Shown here one piece after another: positions 36,856 to 49,429 of a stretch of DNA of 64,000 nt. Source of the DNA: Adineta ricciae. Taxonomy: Eukaryota; Rotifera; Eurotatoria; Adinetida; Adinetidae. The stretch lies in the NCBI GenBank assembly GCA_905250025.1, contig CAJNOJ010000071.1, positions 124,001 through 188,000 of the forward strand. Direction: 5' to 3'. Made by a program: the position numbers and the translations under genes. Under the pieces are notes generated by a model. It was not told the origin of the DNA. It did not search any database and saw only the letters and a list, made by a program, of their open reading frames with translations. Position 1 is the stretch's first letter; every line of letters begins with the position of its first letter.

Positions 36856-38001
36856 ATGACTGAACTGACCAGCGAGGAAAATTATAGCTTAGATAAAAAT
36901 CAAGTTCGTATTGATTATACAACATTGACACCGCGCTTTTCAGTGATGCGTACGAACAGTCTAAATGAGGGTGTTGCTCATTTGAATGAACATGGTTATG
37001 CAATATTCAGTGATATGATGTTACAAGATGAAATTAATGCCAATAAAGATTTATTATGGAAGTTCTTGGAAAACATTCCTGGACGTCAGATTCGCCGTAA
37101 TGATCCCATGACATGGTCAGATAATTGGTAAGGAAAGAAAATTATTATACAATGCATTGTTGTTTATATCTCTGTAGGCCGGGAAACCCTAGATTCGGTC
37201 TAATCGCTGAATGTGGTATTGGCCAATCAGACTTCATGTGGAATGTCCGTTCGAATCGAAATATCAAACGCGTTTATTCTCAAATATGGAATACAAACGA
37301 ACTGCTAGTTTCGTTTGATGGTTGTGGTATCTATCGAAATTGGCGGTTTGAACCACAATGGAAAACAGTAACAGGATGGTATCATGTTGATCAAAATCCG
37401 GTGTCTAAACCTGATCGATGTGCTATTCAAGGATTTGTTTCGCTTACCGATCAGAATGAAACCACCGGTGGCCTAATACTTTTTCCAGGCACACATTTAC
37501 GTTTCAATGAATTAGTTGATGTCGTTCGTCGTGAAAAAGATTTTATTCCTATTCCGAGTGACCATCCAGTTCTTAATCGTGGCCGTGCAATTGGTAAATT
37601 TATTCATTGTCGAGCAGGTGATCTTGTTGTATGGGACAGCCGTGTGATCCATTGCAACTCGCCAGCTTTTGTCGATCGAGAACAATTAAGTGATCAGCCT
37701 AACGAGCTATTACGAATCGTTGCTTATGTTAGTATGGGTCCGACAACATTTGTACGAGATTATACATTAGGTCAATTCCAAAAACAAAGAAAATTAATGG
37801 TACAAAATAACTGTACGTTGACTCATTGGACTTTTGAGTTAACAGAAGGAAGTAAGATTCTTCCAGAAGAAGATATTTAAATGTGAAAAGTTATTTTGAT
37901 TTTATCTAGGTACTGGTTTCACTTTGCCGCGAGTATCTCTAGAAAAACTCGACGCTTATCAACGTTCATTAATTATTGGAGCAAATATTGACGATGAATA
38001 A
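36856..38001 (+). CDS. Phytanoyl-CoA dioxygenase-like Fe(II)/2-oxoglutarate enzyme
   Basis: Three exons. Exon 1 (36856 to about 37129) holds HLNEHGYAIFSDMMLQDEIN, the N-terminal helix-strand of the family, and ends WSDNW. Exon 2 contains the iron ligands: GWYHVDQNP (HxD), the strand CAIQGFVSLTDQNETTGGLI, FPGTHLRF, and later DLVVWDSRVIHCNSP, whose His is the third ligand, plus RIVAYVSM with the 2-oxoglutarate-binding Arg. Exon 2 can be read to a stop at 37880, but a GTAAGA donor and TATCTAG acceptor give a conserved-looking end (LPRVSLEKLDAYQRSLIIG) stopping at 37999-38001, which I prefer. All catalytic residues are present. PhyH relatives hydroxylate fatty acyl-CoAs or small molecules; the substrate here is unknown. 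Confidence 0.82.
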
Positions 38002-39912
38002 TAATTGTGCATAGTGCGGCTTATCCCTAACGTTTGCTTTTCGATACTCTGTAACCTAAATGTCATATAAACTATCTCATTGATATCATCATGAAAGAAA
38101 AAGGATATTAATCAACTATTTGACTTGACCAGTTCGAAGAATGAAACACGAGAATAAAACTCAATGTAACCTATTAGATCAGATTACGCTCGATGATTAT
38201 CTCATGAAAAATATATCAAACGTTTATTTGGCTCGCATCTGAAAATAGAAGATCAATGAATCTGATCGGCATACATGGATACTTAGAATATCATATAAAC
38301 AACAACAAATCAAACTGACCATGAGTCTCGTTTAATGATGATTTTCTTTGACATCGAATACTAGTCGTTTCTTCAATATGAATATCACTTAAAAGAAGAA
38401 CAATAAATGATCAACATCGATAGACACATAAATCATAAACACTGTCTTGTTCATCTTCAAACGCGTACGTGAGTCGATGGAATATTTATCTAGCTATGTA
38501 TTTCGACAGAGAAAGAAAATCAATCTTGTTAGAAGTGATCGTTCACATATATGATACCAGCGTACATTTTGTTGTTCTTCCGTTACATCACTCGTGCCAT
38601 CGTAGTGGAGTGACTTGAGGCGATACATTTATAGGAGAAAAGTGTATGATGTGATATGTCGACATTAGCAAAACATCAACAATACCCTATATTTATCCAA
38701 TGAATTATGTCGTCATATAATGTTATAACTGTCAATGATGATAATCTTTTCCGTAGAAAAAAAAATGTATTGTTCATTGGAGTTTTATGATTGCTAGTGG
38801 CATCGAGAACAGATGTTTGAGTACCCTATTTTCATTACAGGTAAAACATTTCCTCATGAGAATATGTCATCGATAGACAGGAAAACGGATAGAATCGGTA
38901 ATTAGCATCGTTTACTAGGGCATACCAAAGAGGCTAGAGAAAGAAAGAAAGAAAAACGTAACTCTCTGTACAGTGTGCGTGTGTGTATCACAAAGTGATT
39001 ATCTTTCATGTGATTTGTACAAATAACGTTTGCGCACTAGAGAAAGAGAGAGGGAGAGAAAGAAGAGAAGAGAAGAAGGAAGACTATCTTTCTTGCTTTT
39101 CGTATACGTCTGTATGATGTAAAGAAAGAAGAAAAGCAACGCGGAAATTTAAGACGATTATCCGCAATCATCACTGTACTACTACCATCTAACGAGTTGC
39201 ACAGACAGCGACCTATTAGCACTCGTAAGTGAGTGAACCGTTTCATTTGCTGCGTAGTGTGTACAAACAACATCATCCGTTTTCAACTGCGCTTCTTTGA
39301 TACATCAACCATTTAATTCAAATTGACGAGTCATCCATTAGCAAAACGTGTGCTTTGTGTACACACAATATTGAACAATTTAGTAACCCAGCTTTTTTTC
39401 CATCGAAATCTTCGTTGTTATCGTAAAGAGCAAAGAAATTTTCTCGACTAGATCGATTCAACGAGAATGGTAGTGTTAGTCAAGTGAGTATAATCTTGAA
39501 TAAAATAAACAGTTAGTCTGTCTTCGATGATAGAAAGAACAGTAGGAAAGAGAAAACAAATGAGAATCAAACGACATCATTCGCATGAAATGTGCTCATG
39601 ATGGTGATGAGAAACATTCGGTACGTCGATAGATTGTTAATTGCACTAGAATAATGATGATGAGAGGAGGAGATTATTGTACGACTGGTTGCCACCCATA
39701 CTGTTCTAATCGCATTCTTCTTTATTAAAATATCTTATATATATATGTGTGTGCGTGTGTATGTATGTGTGGCAGTAAGTCATCTATTTATATGTCAAAG
39801 CGATTGGCAATGACCACCAACTGAGTGATTTATAGAATAAAATGAATATTAATCGATTATTTCGTTTCCATTTTGTTTTAGATCATCATGTAAATAACAC
39901 ACACGCCATGCG
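38002..39912 (+). other. 1.9-kb intergenic region with simple repeats
   Basis: No supported gene. Purine-rich GA tract around 39039-39080 and a TA/TG alternating tract around 39736-39772. It should contain the promoter of the following membrane-protein gene. Confidence 0.5.
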
Positions 39913-41624
39913 ATGTTCAGTCGATTGTTCCTTGTTTGTCTTCTTCTTGTTATAAGCCAAATATGGGCTTCATGCCCATATATTCGTACATCAGTTATTC
40001 TATCTGAATGCGTTTTCGATTCCGATCTATATATATCACTTGGTGCCAATATTCTCAACTCCAATTCGATTAATTTCATCGGATATTATTCATTAGGTCA
40101 AAACAGTAATCTTAGTAACACACTCATCTACAATTTAGGTAATCGTTGGATGTTATTGGTACCTTTATTGATAAAGTGTGCTCATCAGCCTGTTAATTTG
40201 ACATTTACGGAATGTCAGTATACAATGAGACAGAATAAGAATAGCAATCGAGTCATATCAGCAGCTGAATACATGACAACACAATCGAGTGTTTTGAATA
40301 TAACTGATCTTGGTTTACAATCAGTTCTATTTCTTCAACCAGGTTCGTTTTCCAGTTCTCTATTTCCTTCTATGGAAGTATAAACTTTTTTTTATTTAGG
40401 AGAGATTTCCCTTCGTTCCTGTAAAGCATATGATTGTGATCAGGAATTAGTCTACTTAACAGCATCCAATGAAACATTCAATGTCAAAATCAACTATGAA
40501 AAACCGATTAATACAAAATGTCAATACGATGAAGATTGTCAGCGATCATATTCGGTTAAAAATCTTGTTCGTTGTGATAAACTAACTCAAACATGTCAAT
40601 GTTACCATGAAAATATCACGACGATTGATGTAACAGGTGTGGGACGAATATGTACGGATTCCATTGATCAAAGTAATTGTACAAAGTTTCCCCGACGTTG
40701 TCTCAAATGGTGTGATGAAAGTGAAACATCGTATTGTCTTTGTCCGAAACTTACACGAAAAGTAAGAAAAATCAATGGTGTATTCGACTGTGAGTTGGAA
40801 CCAACTGGACAATGTCAGTTCGACGATGACCATCTAATTGGATCGAATATAAGAAAATGTCCAACAGGTACAAGAAAGCACGATTGTTGAAAAAGGAATG
40901 TACATTACCATCGATTTTAGGTACATATTGTGATGGTGAACGATGTCGTCCGTTGACAATCTCTCGACAAGTTTATGAAGAAGAACAAGACTTGATCTAT
41001 ACTTCAACAATTACGACGTCATCATTACAAAATCTCCTCTCGTCGACACGTAAACAAGTTAATTCATTAACTCAAACAACAGTATTTATTCGTACTTTAA
41101 TTTTTATAACAATAGCAATTGTCCTATTTTTTATTCTGATTATTCTTATTATCATCATACTGATTCGCTCGCACCGTATTCATGCATCAACAACACCAGC
41201 TGAAGATAAAGTTTCTTCATCTTCATATGCTCAATCAACATCAACAGCTCTTTCAAGTGATTCAACAACAAATAATAATAATAATAATAATAATTATCAT
41301 CATCATCGGCAATTAAAGCAACAATCAAAAGAGCAGACGATTCCATCAGTAACATCTGTCAGTTATGAAAATATCTTAGCGAAACCCGCATTTGTTCGCG
41401 GAATAGTGCCTGAAACGAATCTCTCGCCACGATTTCATCCCCAACATCTAACCATCGACGATAAACGACGAATACCCTTGCAGATTCGCTCGCCATCATT
41501 ATCGCGTATTAATCCATTCATTGATCATGCTTCATTAACAACGAATGAACACTCTGGAAAAAAACGTTCACCATTACCGAAAGTTACATGTTTACAAAAT
41601 GGAGATATAATTATATCAGCATAG
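39913..41624 (+). CDS. Cysteine-rich type I membrane protein
   Basis: Three exons joined at phase-1 introns (near 40342-40399 and 40869-40920). The N-terminus MFSRLFLVCLLLVISQIWAS is a signal peptide. The ectodomain of about 330 residues has many cysteines, including a dense module TKCQYDEDCQRSYSVKNLVR with CDKLTQTCQCY and a second run (CTKFPRRCLKWCDES, YCLCPKL, GQCQFDDDH), reminiscent of EB-type or whey-acidic-like small disulfide modules, plus several NxS/T sites. One transmembrane helix follows (LIFITIAIVLFFILIILIII), then a Ser/Asn/His-rich cytoplasmic tail with an Asn8 run and a SYENIL tyrosine motif. I cannot name a family; it may be a receptor or adhesion protein. The C-terminus is QNGDIIISA. 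Confidence 0.7.
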
Positions 41625-43097
41625 AATGTTTGTTTTTCTCTCTTTTTGTTGTTTCGACGTACAGGTTATGCGTGTTTTCCGTTTTGTTTTTATGTAATCG
41701 ATATTGAAAATGAACATTTAAATTGAGCATTCATGGTTTCAATGCTGTTTTCGACAAAGGAGAAAAATGAACCTCGACGAATTCCACTTTTTGGCTGTTT
41801 TCAGAAAGGAGATGGATATATCGAACTAAATTCCAGTCGATCATGAGTTATGATACGCTAGTTTTTAGTGTGAGAACTTCTTTAATTAGAGTGCTGATTC
41901 GATTGATTGATTTAACTTAATATCTATCGAACTGTAAAGGTGGAATGTATAGATCCGTTTCTATCGTCGATTTTATTTATTTTTCTCGACAATTATGTAT
42001 TAATCAAAGTGATGTTTCATTCTAGAAAGGAAAAACAGAGGGTCTTTCGATTTGAATTCTATAGTCAAAAAAGATTCATGACGAATAATAGAATAAAGGG
42101 CAGTAAAGTCTATCCAATGAAAACAGCAAAAGATTTGAGCGAAAACGTTCTATTTTTAACTCGATCAAAGTCTACTGTATTTGGTCTCAATAAAGATTAT
42201 GGGTACATCGATATTTTCAAGTACATTACATAAAGCAATGTGTTTTATATTCCCGGATCCATGTTTAATCTGCCAAACGGAGCCCTTTCAGTAAACGAAG
42301 ATTGATTCTTGTGTTTTTTATTACGTACTCCGTTTTTTGAGCGTCAGATGGTACCAACAATGATCTATATATATGACACTGTAATATGATTGTTGATAGG
42401 TGGCGCCACAGAGAGTAGATCAGTACCAATGGGGATCGGCAAAACGGTCGCTTCCAGAATTACTCGACAATCATCCAGGAAGAAATACTAACGGACAGCA
42501 ACGTCATATGGTCAATTTCTTTTAAATATTTGAGATTGTTTACAAGATTGTAGTTATTCTTATTAGAAGGAACAATAGGCCTTGTATGCCAAATTTCAAA
42601 GACGTTAAGCTCTGAAACATAACTCATCCGCTGAATAGAATACGCAATTCCAATTGTTTGGTTGTATGATTCTTACCGAAATACTAAAGGTATGATTGTG
42701 TACACGATATGCGCCATTATAAGAGACAATAACTCTTATCTATTCGTCGAACAAAAGGTATTGGACAAAAGGATATATGGAACTCTAATTCAGCAACCTT
42801 TGCCGCTCTCTCAGTAACTAATATGATTCTCATTTCTCTCTTCGTATTAACGTAATTTAACTTGCGTATGATTTTTTTTTCAGGATTATAAAGAGAGGAC
42901 AACCGTATTGTGCATGTAGAGCATAGATTGATTCGGTAAAAAAAAGTTCGAAGAACATCGATAAGAGAGATGATTGAATGGTGTTTCAGTAGTATTCATT
43001 AAACCTTTCGCTTAAATGGTAATTGAAAAAAAATCCTATATAACACACTGATTATTGATATTCTTTCAATCTCTTTCTTCGAACTAGCTGTACAAGA

Positions 43098-43432
43098 ATG
43101 ACTCCAAAAGGTGAGTCTAGGCGTAAAGATGCTAAAACAGCAGCATTTTTTAAAATGTGGTTATAATCCTGTTGTTTTCTTAATCAGCACTTAGTTAACA
43201 ATAAGACTTCAAGTGTTCCGATTGCATCCGCAACGTCCGTGTCTACGAGATGCTGGCTCAATCATTGCTAAGACTTCGTATAGCTGACAGCTCTCTGAAA
43301 ACTCTCGAGTCTAAGTTTCACAACGTACCAATGTATATCGCCAAATTTGACCAATCAACGATCGGTTTAAGAATACTGATCCGCAGTTCGATTTCAATGA
43401 TCATCAAAAAGGAAATTTCACTACTTCAGTAG
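43098..43432 (+). other. Possible short two-exon gene or gene remnant
   Basis: A TATA-like CCTATATAAC (43035-43044) is followed by an ATG at 43098 and, after four codons, a perfect donor GTGAGT (43111). Joining to an AG at 43204-43205 keeps a frame that reads MTPKDFKCSDCIRNVRVYEM and continues to a stop at 43430-43432 (about 79 residues). The acceptor is poor (no pyrimidine tract) and another AG lies at 43187. No family is recognised. Confidence 0.22.
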
Positions 43433-44365
43433 TCTCATAGAGAGAAAGTATTTCCAGAGAGACAGTGCTCCAGAAAAGAGCTTCCAGACACAGTTTTTCT
43501 AATAACAATTGGTAGAAAAGAGAGAAATTATCATAATTACAAAGCATTGTTCAGACGCCGACGATCTTCCGGTCTATCCAATTCTGCATGACAAAAAATG
43601 AAGATTCACGCGTCTGAAATTGTACATACAGCTCGTGACGTTCTCTCTGACAAAAGAACTCCTCTAAATTAAATTAGACGAATATATCGATGGACCTCTT
43701 CTATGGAATCACTCGTGCATCGAAGAAGAAAATGATGCACATCTGTGTTCGATTAAAGTCGCTGAATCATTTCCCGAGTATCACATGCGATATGTATATT
43801 ATTAGAGATGTGCGAAACTATGAACAAACAAACTGAATGGAATTGATCTCTGTATGTCTTTTTTTCGAATAGTTTTATCATACTTTTTGTAAACACTTAA
43901 GAATCACTCTAAGTGATACCACAACTTGAATAAATAGAACAATGAAGATTGATTTCCTTTCGTATATTTTTTCAATCAGGAGTTTTCAAACAAATCTACT
44001 TCTTCTTGTCTGTACACTATCCAATAACAAGTTCTCCAAATCATTCTCACAGATTCGATCCAATCGCACTTTCATCTCGATTCTATGCTTTCTTTTCTCT
44101 TTCAATTATTTATGTGAGACACAACTCACAAATAGACATACAGGAAAACGAAGAAATTTGTCGACCAATCGAAATTTTCGCGCGCGTAAAGGCCGTGTCC
44201 ATCGTTTCTGCACACCTCTCTCAAACGTCTTCCGTTCTATTGCATCTATCATCAATCAGTCGTATAGTCTACACAACGCTGATCAAATTACATTTTTCTC
44301 TTGATGCGTTTTGAGCCAACCAACGAGAATGCCGCATTTTTTTCTCTTCTTTTTGTTCGTTCGTG

Positions 44366-44384
44366 CGCTCGCTCGCTCGCTCGC
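44366..44384. repeat. (GCTC)n microsatellite
   Basis: Four to five GCTC units in spacer DNA. Confidence 0.7.
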
Positions 44385-45485
44385 GTTAATGGTAGTAAAG
44401 AAAAAAAGAAAAATATTCATCCAACACTCTGTGCTACACATACACCCATATAACTCATTCGGTCGCAAAATATAAAGAGAAAGCAGTCTTCCCTTTTTCT
44501 CTTTTCTTTCTTTTTCTTTCTTTACTATGTGCTATGTGGGTGGATGTGATGTTGTAAAGCTCCAAACGTAGTAGACACAACGTATGATGCATACAAATGT
44601 AAGAAAAACTTGTGAGTATTTTTGATACTCGTCCACAGCCTCAGTTTTATCTTTGAAAAGTAGGAAATTGTAAATAATCGTTCTTTTTCAAACATGGGAA
44701 TGTTGTGTACACTGGCGACACATTGTGTTTTTTCTTCTCTGCAACATAGTTATGGTAGTTGTGTGTACATGTAGACATTCCGATAGAAATTGTCTGCACA
44801 AAATTTTCTTCTTTCTTCTTTGCTTTCTCCTCCTTATTGATGGGCAATGATTATCCTCGCTTGCCCGCATCGTCGTCGTCGTCGTGGTCGGCCGTTCGAC
44901 TCGACTATCGTTCTTGCGTTAGTAGCGACCTACATCGTCGTCTACTAAACTACTAGTAGTAATAATAGAAAATTCAGCTGTGTCGCTACCGCTATAGCTT
45001 CTTCTTCTTCTTCTTGTTCTGTTCTCTTCGTCTCGATCGGGACAAAAAAGGACGTGCCCGCTATCGCTCCCGCCGCTTTTTTGATACTCTACCACACATA
45101 GGAAGAAAGAAAGGTTGAACCTTTTTCTTTTTACACTGCCCCAATGCTTGATTGCTTTTTTTTCCTCTATCGTTCGTATGTTGTGAGTGTGTGCACTTAT
45201 CAGAACAACTCTCATTCGCGCCCGCTTGTGTTGACTTAGTCCAAACGAGTAACCCTACTGTCTTTCACTGACTAAACACGCTCAAACACGAAGAGACAAC
45301 AAGAAAATTCGTTCAATTAAAACATCTAATTAGGTTTTGCTCTTCATTTATTCTAATTATACTCAGGTGTTGACTTAGTTTCGTCTAATGATATCTTGCA
45401 TTTTCTTTCTTCATTATTCTTTTCAATTCATAGTTATTTTCACACTGTTTCATCATATCGATATTGTACGAAAGACATATTTTAG

Positions 45486-47512
45486 ATGGATGATAAAGTT
45501 GCTGTAGAATCTCCTCTTGTCAATTTATTGTTCAAATGTCCTCTATGTCATGGTCTTATTCGTTCACCAACAGTTATCAATGAATGTTTACATCGCTGTA
45601 AGTTTCTATTTCAATGAACATTACTTGAAACATCGACGATTTCGTTTTTTTAGTCTGTAAACTATGTATAACGAACTATTTCGAAAATACTACTAATAAT
45701 AAATGTCCAACCTGTCAAATAATCGTTGTCAATCCATTGGAAACACTTAAGTAGGTGTTCATCTTATGCATCAGATGTATTTTTTCTAATCTCATATGAT
45801 GCATACATAGATCTGATCTCATTTTTCAACGACTCTTGTACAAAATCTTTCCATACATTTTTCAACGTACGTTATTCTTCGTTGTCTTCTTCTTCTCCTT
45901 GTCGTTACCGTCCTGTTTTTCTTTCTAGGTGAAATCGCGTGCAGACCGTCTCTACTATCACCGACAATTACTAATGGTAATGCATCGTATATTTTCCTTC
46001 TTTTGCCTCAAGGAATAACTTGATGTCCAATTTAGAATCGACGCGTATTTCACTTGACTCAATCATCAATGTACACCTCCAATATTGGGATATGTAAGTA
46101 TTCTTCTTTTCATTGGTTCATTTTCGTTTCTGAATATGTGTCAATAAACCAATTAATATCTCGAATATTTCTTCTATAGTTCATTGGATCTGTTTCCAAA
46201 TAGTAAAAAATCATCTGTCACAGTAAGGAAAACGCATAAGTTCATTTACGTCGATAATTCTAACACATTTGTTTTCTTGATTAGTTGTCTCCATGTTATT
46301 TGGAATGTAAAGCTAGTACGCCGTTAACTTTATTAGAAAAATTTATTCGAATTAAATATTCGTTACCAGCCGATCTTCAGGTAAAGTGTTTCGTGTTGAA
46401 AATGCGTCGATTTCAATAATTTTATGTTTAGATTGATGTATTTTATCAAACATTTTTATTGAACAAAGATCAGGAAAGGTTAATTGACGTCTGTTTCTGT
46501 TTTGATCGAATGAATAAGGTACGCTCGAACGAAATCTTCCTTTGATATACATGAGAAGTATAATTGAATTGTTTTCTCTTTGCAGAATCAAACACTTGAT
46601 ATTCAATTTCTTGTTAGTCCTTACGGTTATCGAGCAATTCTAAATCGTATCCATAAATTAAAAAATCCAACTTCACTAACAACAATTCAAATCACCGAAC
46701 AAACACCATTAAAAATTGAAGTTCCTCAAAAACCAATTCCGGTCATACCATCATCATCTGCATCGTCATCATCAGGTTCTAGTTCAATCGATCCAAAGAT
46801 CAAAGTCAAAATTCGTCGATCTCAAACATCAACCAATGATTGGTATATTCCTCAATCAAAAAAAGTTGATGAACCCGTTGAATTACCTGATCTAGTCAAT
46901 TCATGTGAAACTATTGCAAAAACTGCTAAACGTAAACAACAACCGACAACTCAGTCGCCCGTATCACCAGCAAAGAAGAAAACAACTCCAGCTTCATCTA
47001 CATTTTTCTCTGTCAATCATATTTCGCAACCAAAACGTACATCGCCGATAAAACCTCCGACGAAACCGAGAAGACGGACGCGTTTCATTCCAACGATGGT
47101 CAAAGCTCCACCTTCAGTACTCGATCGTTTATCAATGGATCATTATGATTACAGCGATCATGATTCTGATAGCTCACTTCTTTGTCCTCCGAGCGACTTT
47201 CTCGAACAATCGGTGACAACATTACGACCATCAGAAATGGTGATCGGTAATATGGAAGGAAATGGAACAGATTCAATTGAAACCAAACGAGTGCAAAAAA
47301 CGATTTGTAAAGTTCCACCTTATATACCGGAAAGTACGTCGTCAGAGAATTCTTCGTCAATCATTAAACCAACACCGATATATCGGTCATCGTCTCCTAT
47401 ACGGCGAACATTATTACCGAAAAAACTTTCGACGATTATACCATCATTGACAGATCGATTACCATCGCCAGATTCGACTGGTGCAACTCCACTTGACTTA
47501 AGCTTGAAATGA
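45486..47512 (+). CDS. Polycomb-group RING finger protein (PCGF type) with RAWUL domain
   Basis: About eight exons from ATG 45486. Exon 1-2 encode a RING: FKCPLCHGLIRSPTVINECL, HRFCKLCITNYFE, KCPTCQ, the C3HC4 order of Bmi1/Mel18/Psc. The later exons around 46285-46610 encode CYLECKASTPLTLLEKFIRI, KYSLPADLQIDVFYQTFLL and LIDVCFCFDRMNKNQTLDIQ, matching the ubiquitin-like RAWUL domain of PCGF proteins, which binds Polyhomeotic/BCOR. The long last exon is Ser/Pro/Lys-rich with KTAKRKQQ and PAKKK nuclear signals and ends PLDLSLK, a CtBP-binding PxDLS motif. PCGF proteins pair with RING1 in PRC1 to ubiquitinate H2A in the nucleus. For exon 3 I use the acceptor at 45943-45944, because the one at 45927 brings a stop. 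Confidence 0.82.
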
Positions 47513-48274
47513 ATATACTAATGAATGGTGTCAGATATGGGGAAAGAGCATTTTCTTGTTGTTGTTGCTGTTGTTGTTTCTTTTTAATTGAATTGTGTGT
47601 TTCTATTCTATTCGATATCCAAGGAACAGTGTTTCACAATTGAGTTCTTCTTCTTTTTTTTTCTTGTACACATCTAATTATAGCTTCGATTGTTTTGTTG
47701 TGCGTACGATGTCCGAAACGAGTTGAACGAAAAAGAAAGAAGATGAAAGATTGAACATTATCCAGCATTCTTCTGAATGAAAACGAACGAATAACTTATG
47801 GAGAGAGAAAGAGGAAGAGAAAAAGAACATATCCTGAACGGTGATTGGATGTCTTATGCGAAAGCGAAATATTCAACTCCGTCTGCAGAGTAGAATTCGA
47901 ATGAATTGACGACATGCAGATCTTTCCATCATATCCAATATGAACACATATTCGATCTTTAATAATCAATCAGGCGAATGAGTACTCGAACTGCGACAGA
48001 TATTGATCTTCTATTCTCAAGTCAAGTGTATACATATCGATTTCTATTGGTCAGACGAAAAGAAACTTAACAGTTATTTTATGTTGAACAATAGATTAAT
48101 TCTACATACATCAACAGGTTGACTTTCATTTTCAACTCAGTGACAATCGATTTTTGGACAAGTATCAGATATATATATACAAAGAAAAACAAATTTCAGA
48201 TGGGATTGTTATCCCCAAACCGAACTGGTTTCACTATGTGATAAGAACAACACTCTTTCTCAGCATAGGCATTT
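47513..48274. other. Intergenic between convergent genes
   Basis: About 760 bases shared by the 3' flanks of the Polycomb gene (+) and nuclear receptor paralog 2 (-). No gene seen; TTG-rich near 47560. Confidence 0.5.
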
Positions 48275-49429
48275 TTATTTGAATTCATCTTCCAAAGTGA
48301 TTAAACATGATTTCTGTCCAATTATTTTATCGACCATTTGCCAATGTCGTTGTGTACTTGTTCCCATACCCATTCGTTGAATCATATCGAGGATACTTTT
48401 CACCAATGAAGCATATCTAATGACTGCCTCTTCAAATCTATATTGATAGATCAAATACTTCCAAAGCATGGTGACGATTCGGTTTTCTATCTGCAATATT
48501 GCTCGAGAAGGAAAATATTCCACTGAATCTTCGACGACAATGGAACAATTACTTGAAAAGATCATGACCAAAAAGATGATTTTCATCAATGTTGCGTTTT
48601 CATCAAATCGTCGACTTAACTGAACGACTTGTTTCGAGTAAGCAGTTCCATAGATCTGTTCGACGCATTTCAAATACAGTTCGTTTTCGAATATATTCAT
48701 TTCTCTACAAATGAACAAACCGTTTTGACTGCCAACAATACTTAAATTACGTTTCATGAGCATGTGACGAATATTAGCCGATAGATCATGAAATAACGGA
48801 CAACGTTCGATGAATGTAGACGATTGTGCGAAAAGCGTTCCGACGTGACACAAGATATTTGATTCTTTGCAGCGAAATTTCAATGGCAGTGAAGTTTGAT
48901 TTTGAAAAAATATTTTGGACTTCACAAAAAAATTATGCGCATCGTATGTGTTGACAATATTCGATAGAAGATTCCATTCGTCCAATGTTAAAAGTGAACG
49001 ATCGTCGTCGAGAAGACTGGTTGTCGGTAGCTGAAGAGAGATTATGTAAAATCTTGTAAAACAAAACGACTAAGATATTTTTACTTTCGATGTACTTGTT
49101 GGTGGTGAACGACGAATCAATTTCGGATCCATTCCAACTCGAAAGCAGGATCTCAATCGACAGGCTGAACAATATTTTCTCGTTTTCGGCGTCATTACAC
49201 ATCGATCATTGAAGTAGCATGGCATTTGTGGCTAAATGAAGCTCAACTATCATTTTTCCACTCGAATTTCTCTTACTTTTTGTGATTCCACATGTCGTCG
49301 AAAGAACATTTTACATGACATACATGTGAGCGCTGCAAAGTTTATTCCACGAGCCGTATCACCACATATCTGACAAATTAACGGACACGAAGACGTTCCA
49401 TTATTTTTCCAAGTTCTTTTCTTCATCAT
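48275..49429 (-). CDS. Nuclear hormone receptor, paralog 2
   Basis: ATG at 49429 (MMKKRTWKN). Exon 1 encodes zinc finger 1 (CQICGDTARGINFAALTCMS) and KMFFRRHVESQK. Exon 2 gives zinc finger 2 (CYFNDRCVMTPKTRKYCSAC) and RLRSCFRVGMDP, then a hinge RRSPPTSTS. Exon 3 starts LPTTSLLDDDRSLLTLDEWN and carries the ligand-binding domain to the TAA at 48275-48277. WNLLSNIVNTYDAHN and MLWKYLIYQYRFEEAVIRY match paralogs 1 and 3. The P-box is CMSCKMFF, so it differs from its relatives at a DNA-recognition position. The C-terminus (SCLITLEDEFK) is acidic but not a canonical AF-2. DNA-binding transcription factor by family; ligand unknown. Confidence 0.87.

Larger units (their letters stand above)
41625..45485. 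other. 3.9-kb gene-poor region
   Basis: Short open frames on both strands with no domain. A weak two-exon reading at 43098-43432 is listed separately. A coding-like run without an ATG (around 43679-43800) might be an old fragment. A (GCTC)n tract lies at 44366-44384. The last ~600 bases are pyrimidine/purine-rich and probably include the promoter and 5' UTR of the Polycomb gene (an acceptor-like TTTTAG lies just before its ATG). Confidence 0.45.

Noticed and set aside
41155..41355. Minus-strand frame with poly-Tyr
   Set aside because: Antisense of the Asn-run repeat inside the membrane-protein gene.
43942..44314. Two overlapping ~120-codon frames on the plus strand
   Set aside because: They use the same bases in two frames and have translated-spacer composition; no domain.
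45929..45944. Alternative acceptor at 45927-45928 for the third exon of the Polycomb gene
   Set aside because: Using it with the exon 2 donor at 45751 creates an immediate stop; the AG at 45943-45944 keeps frame through all later exons.
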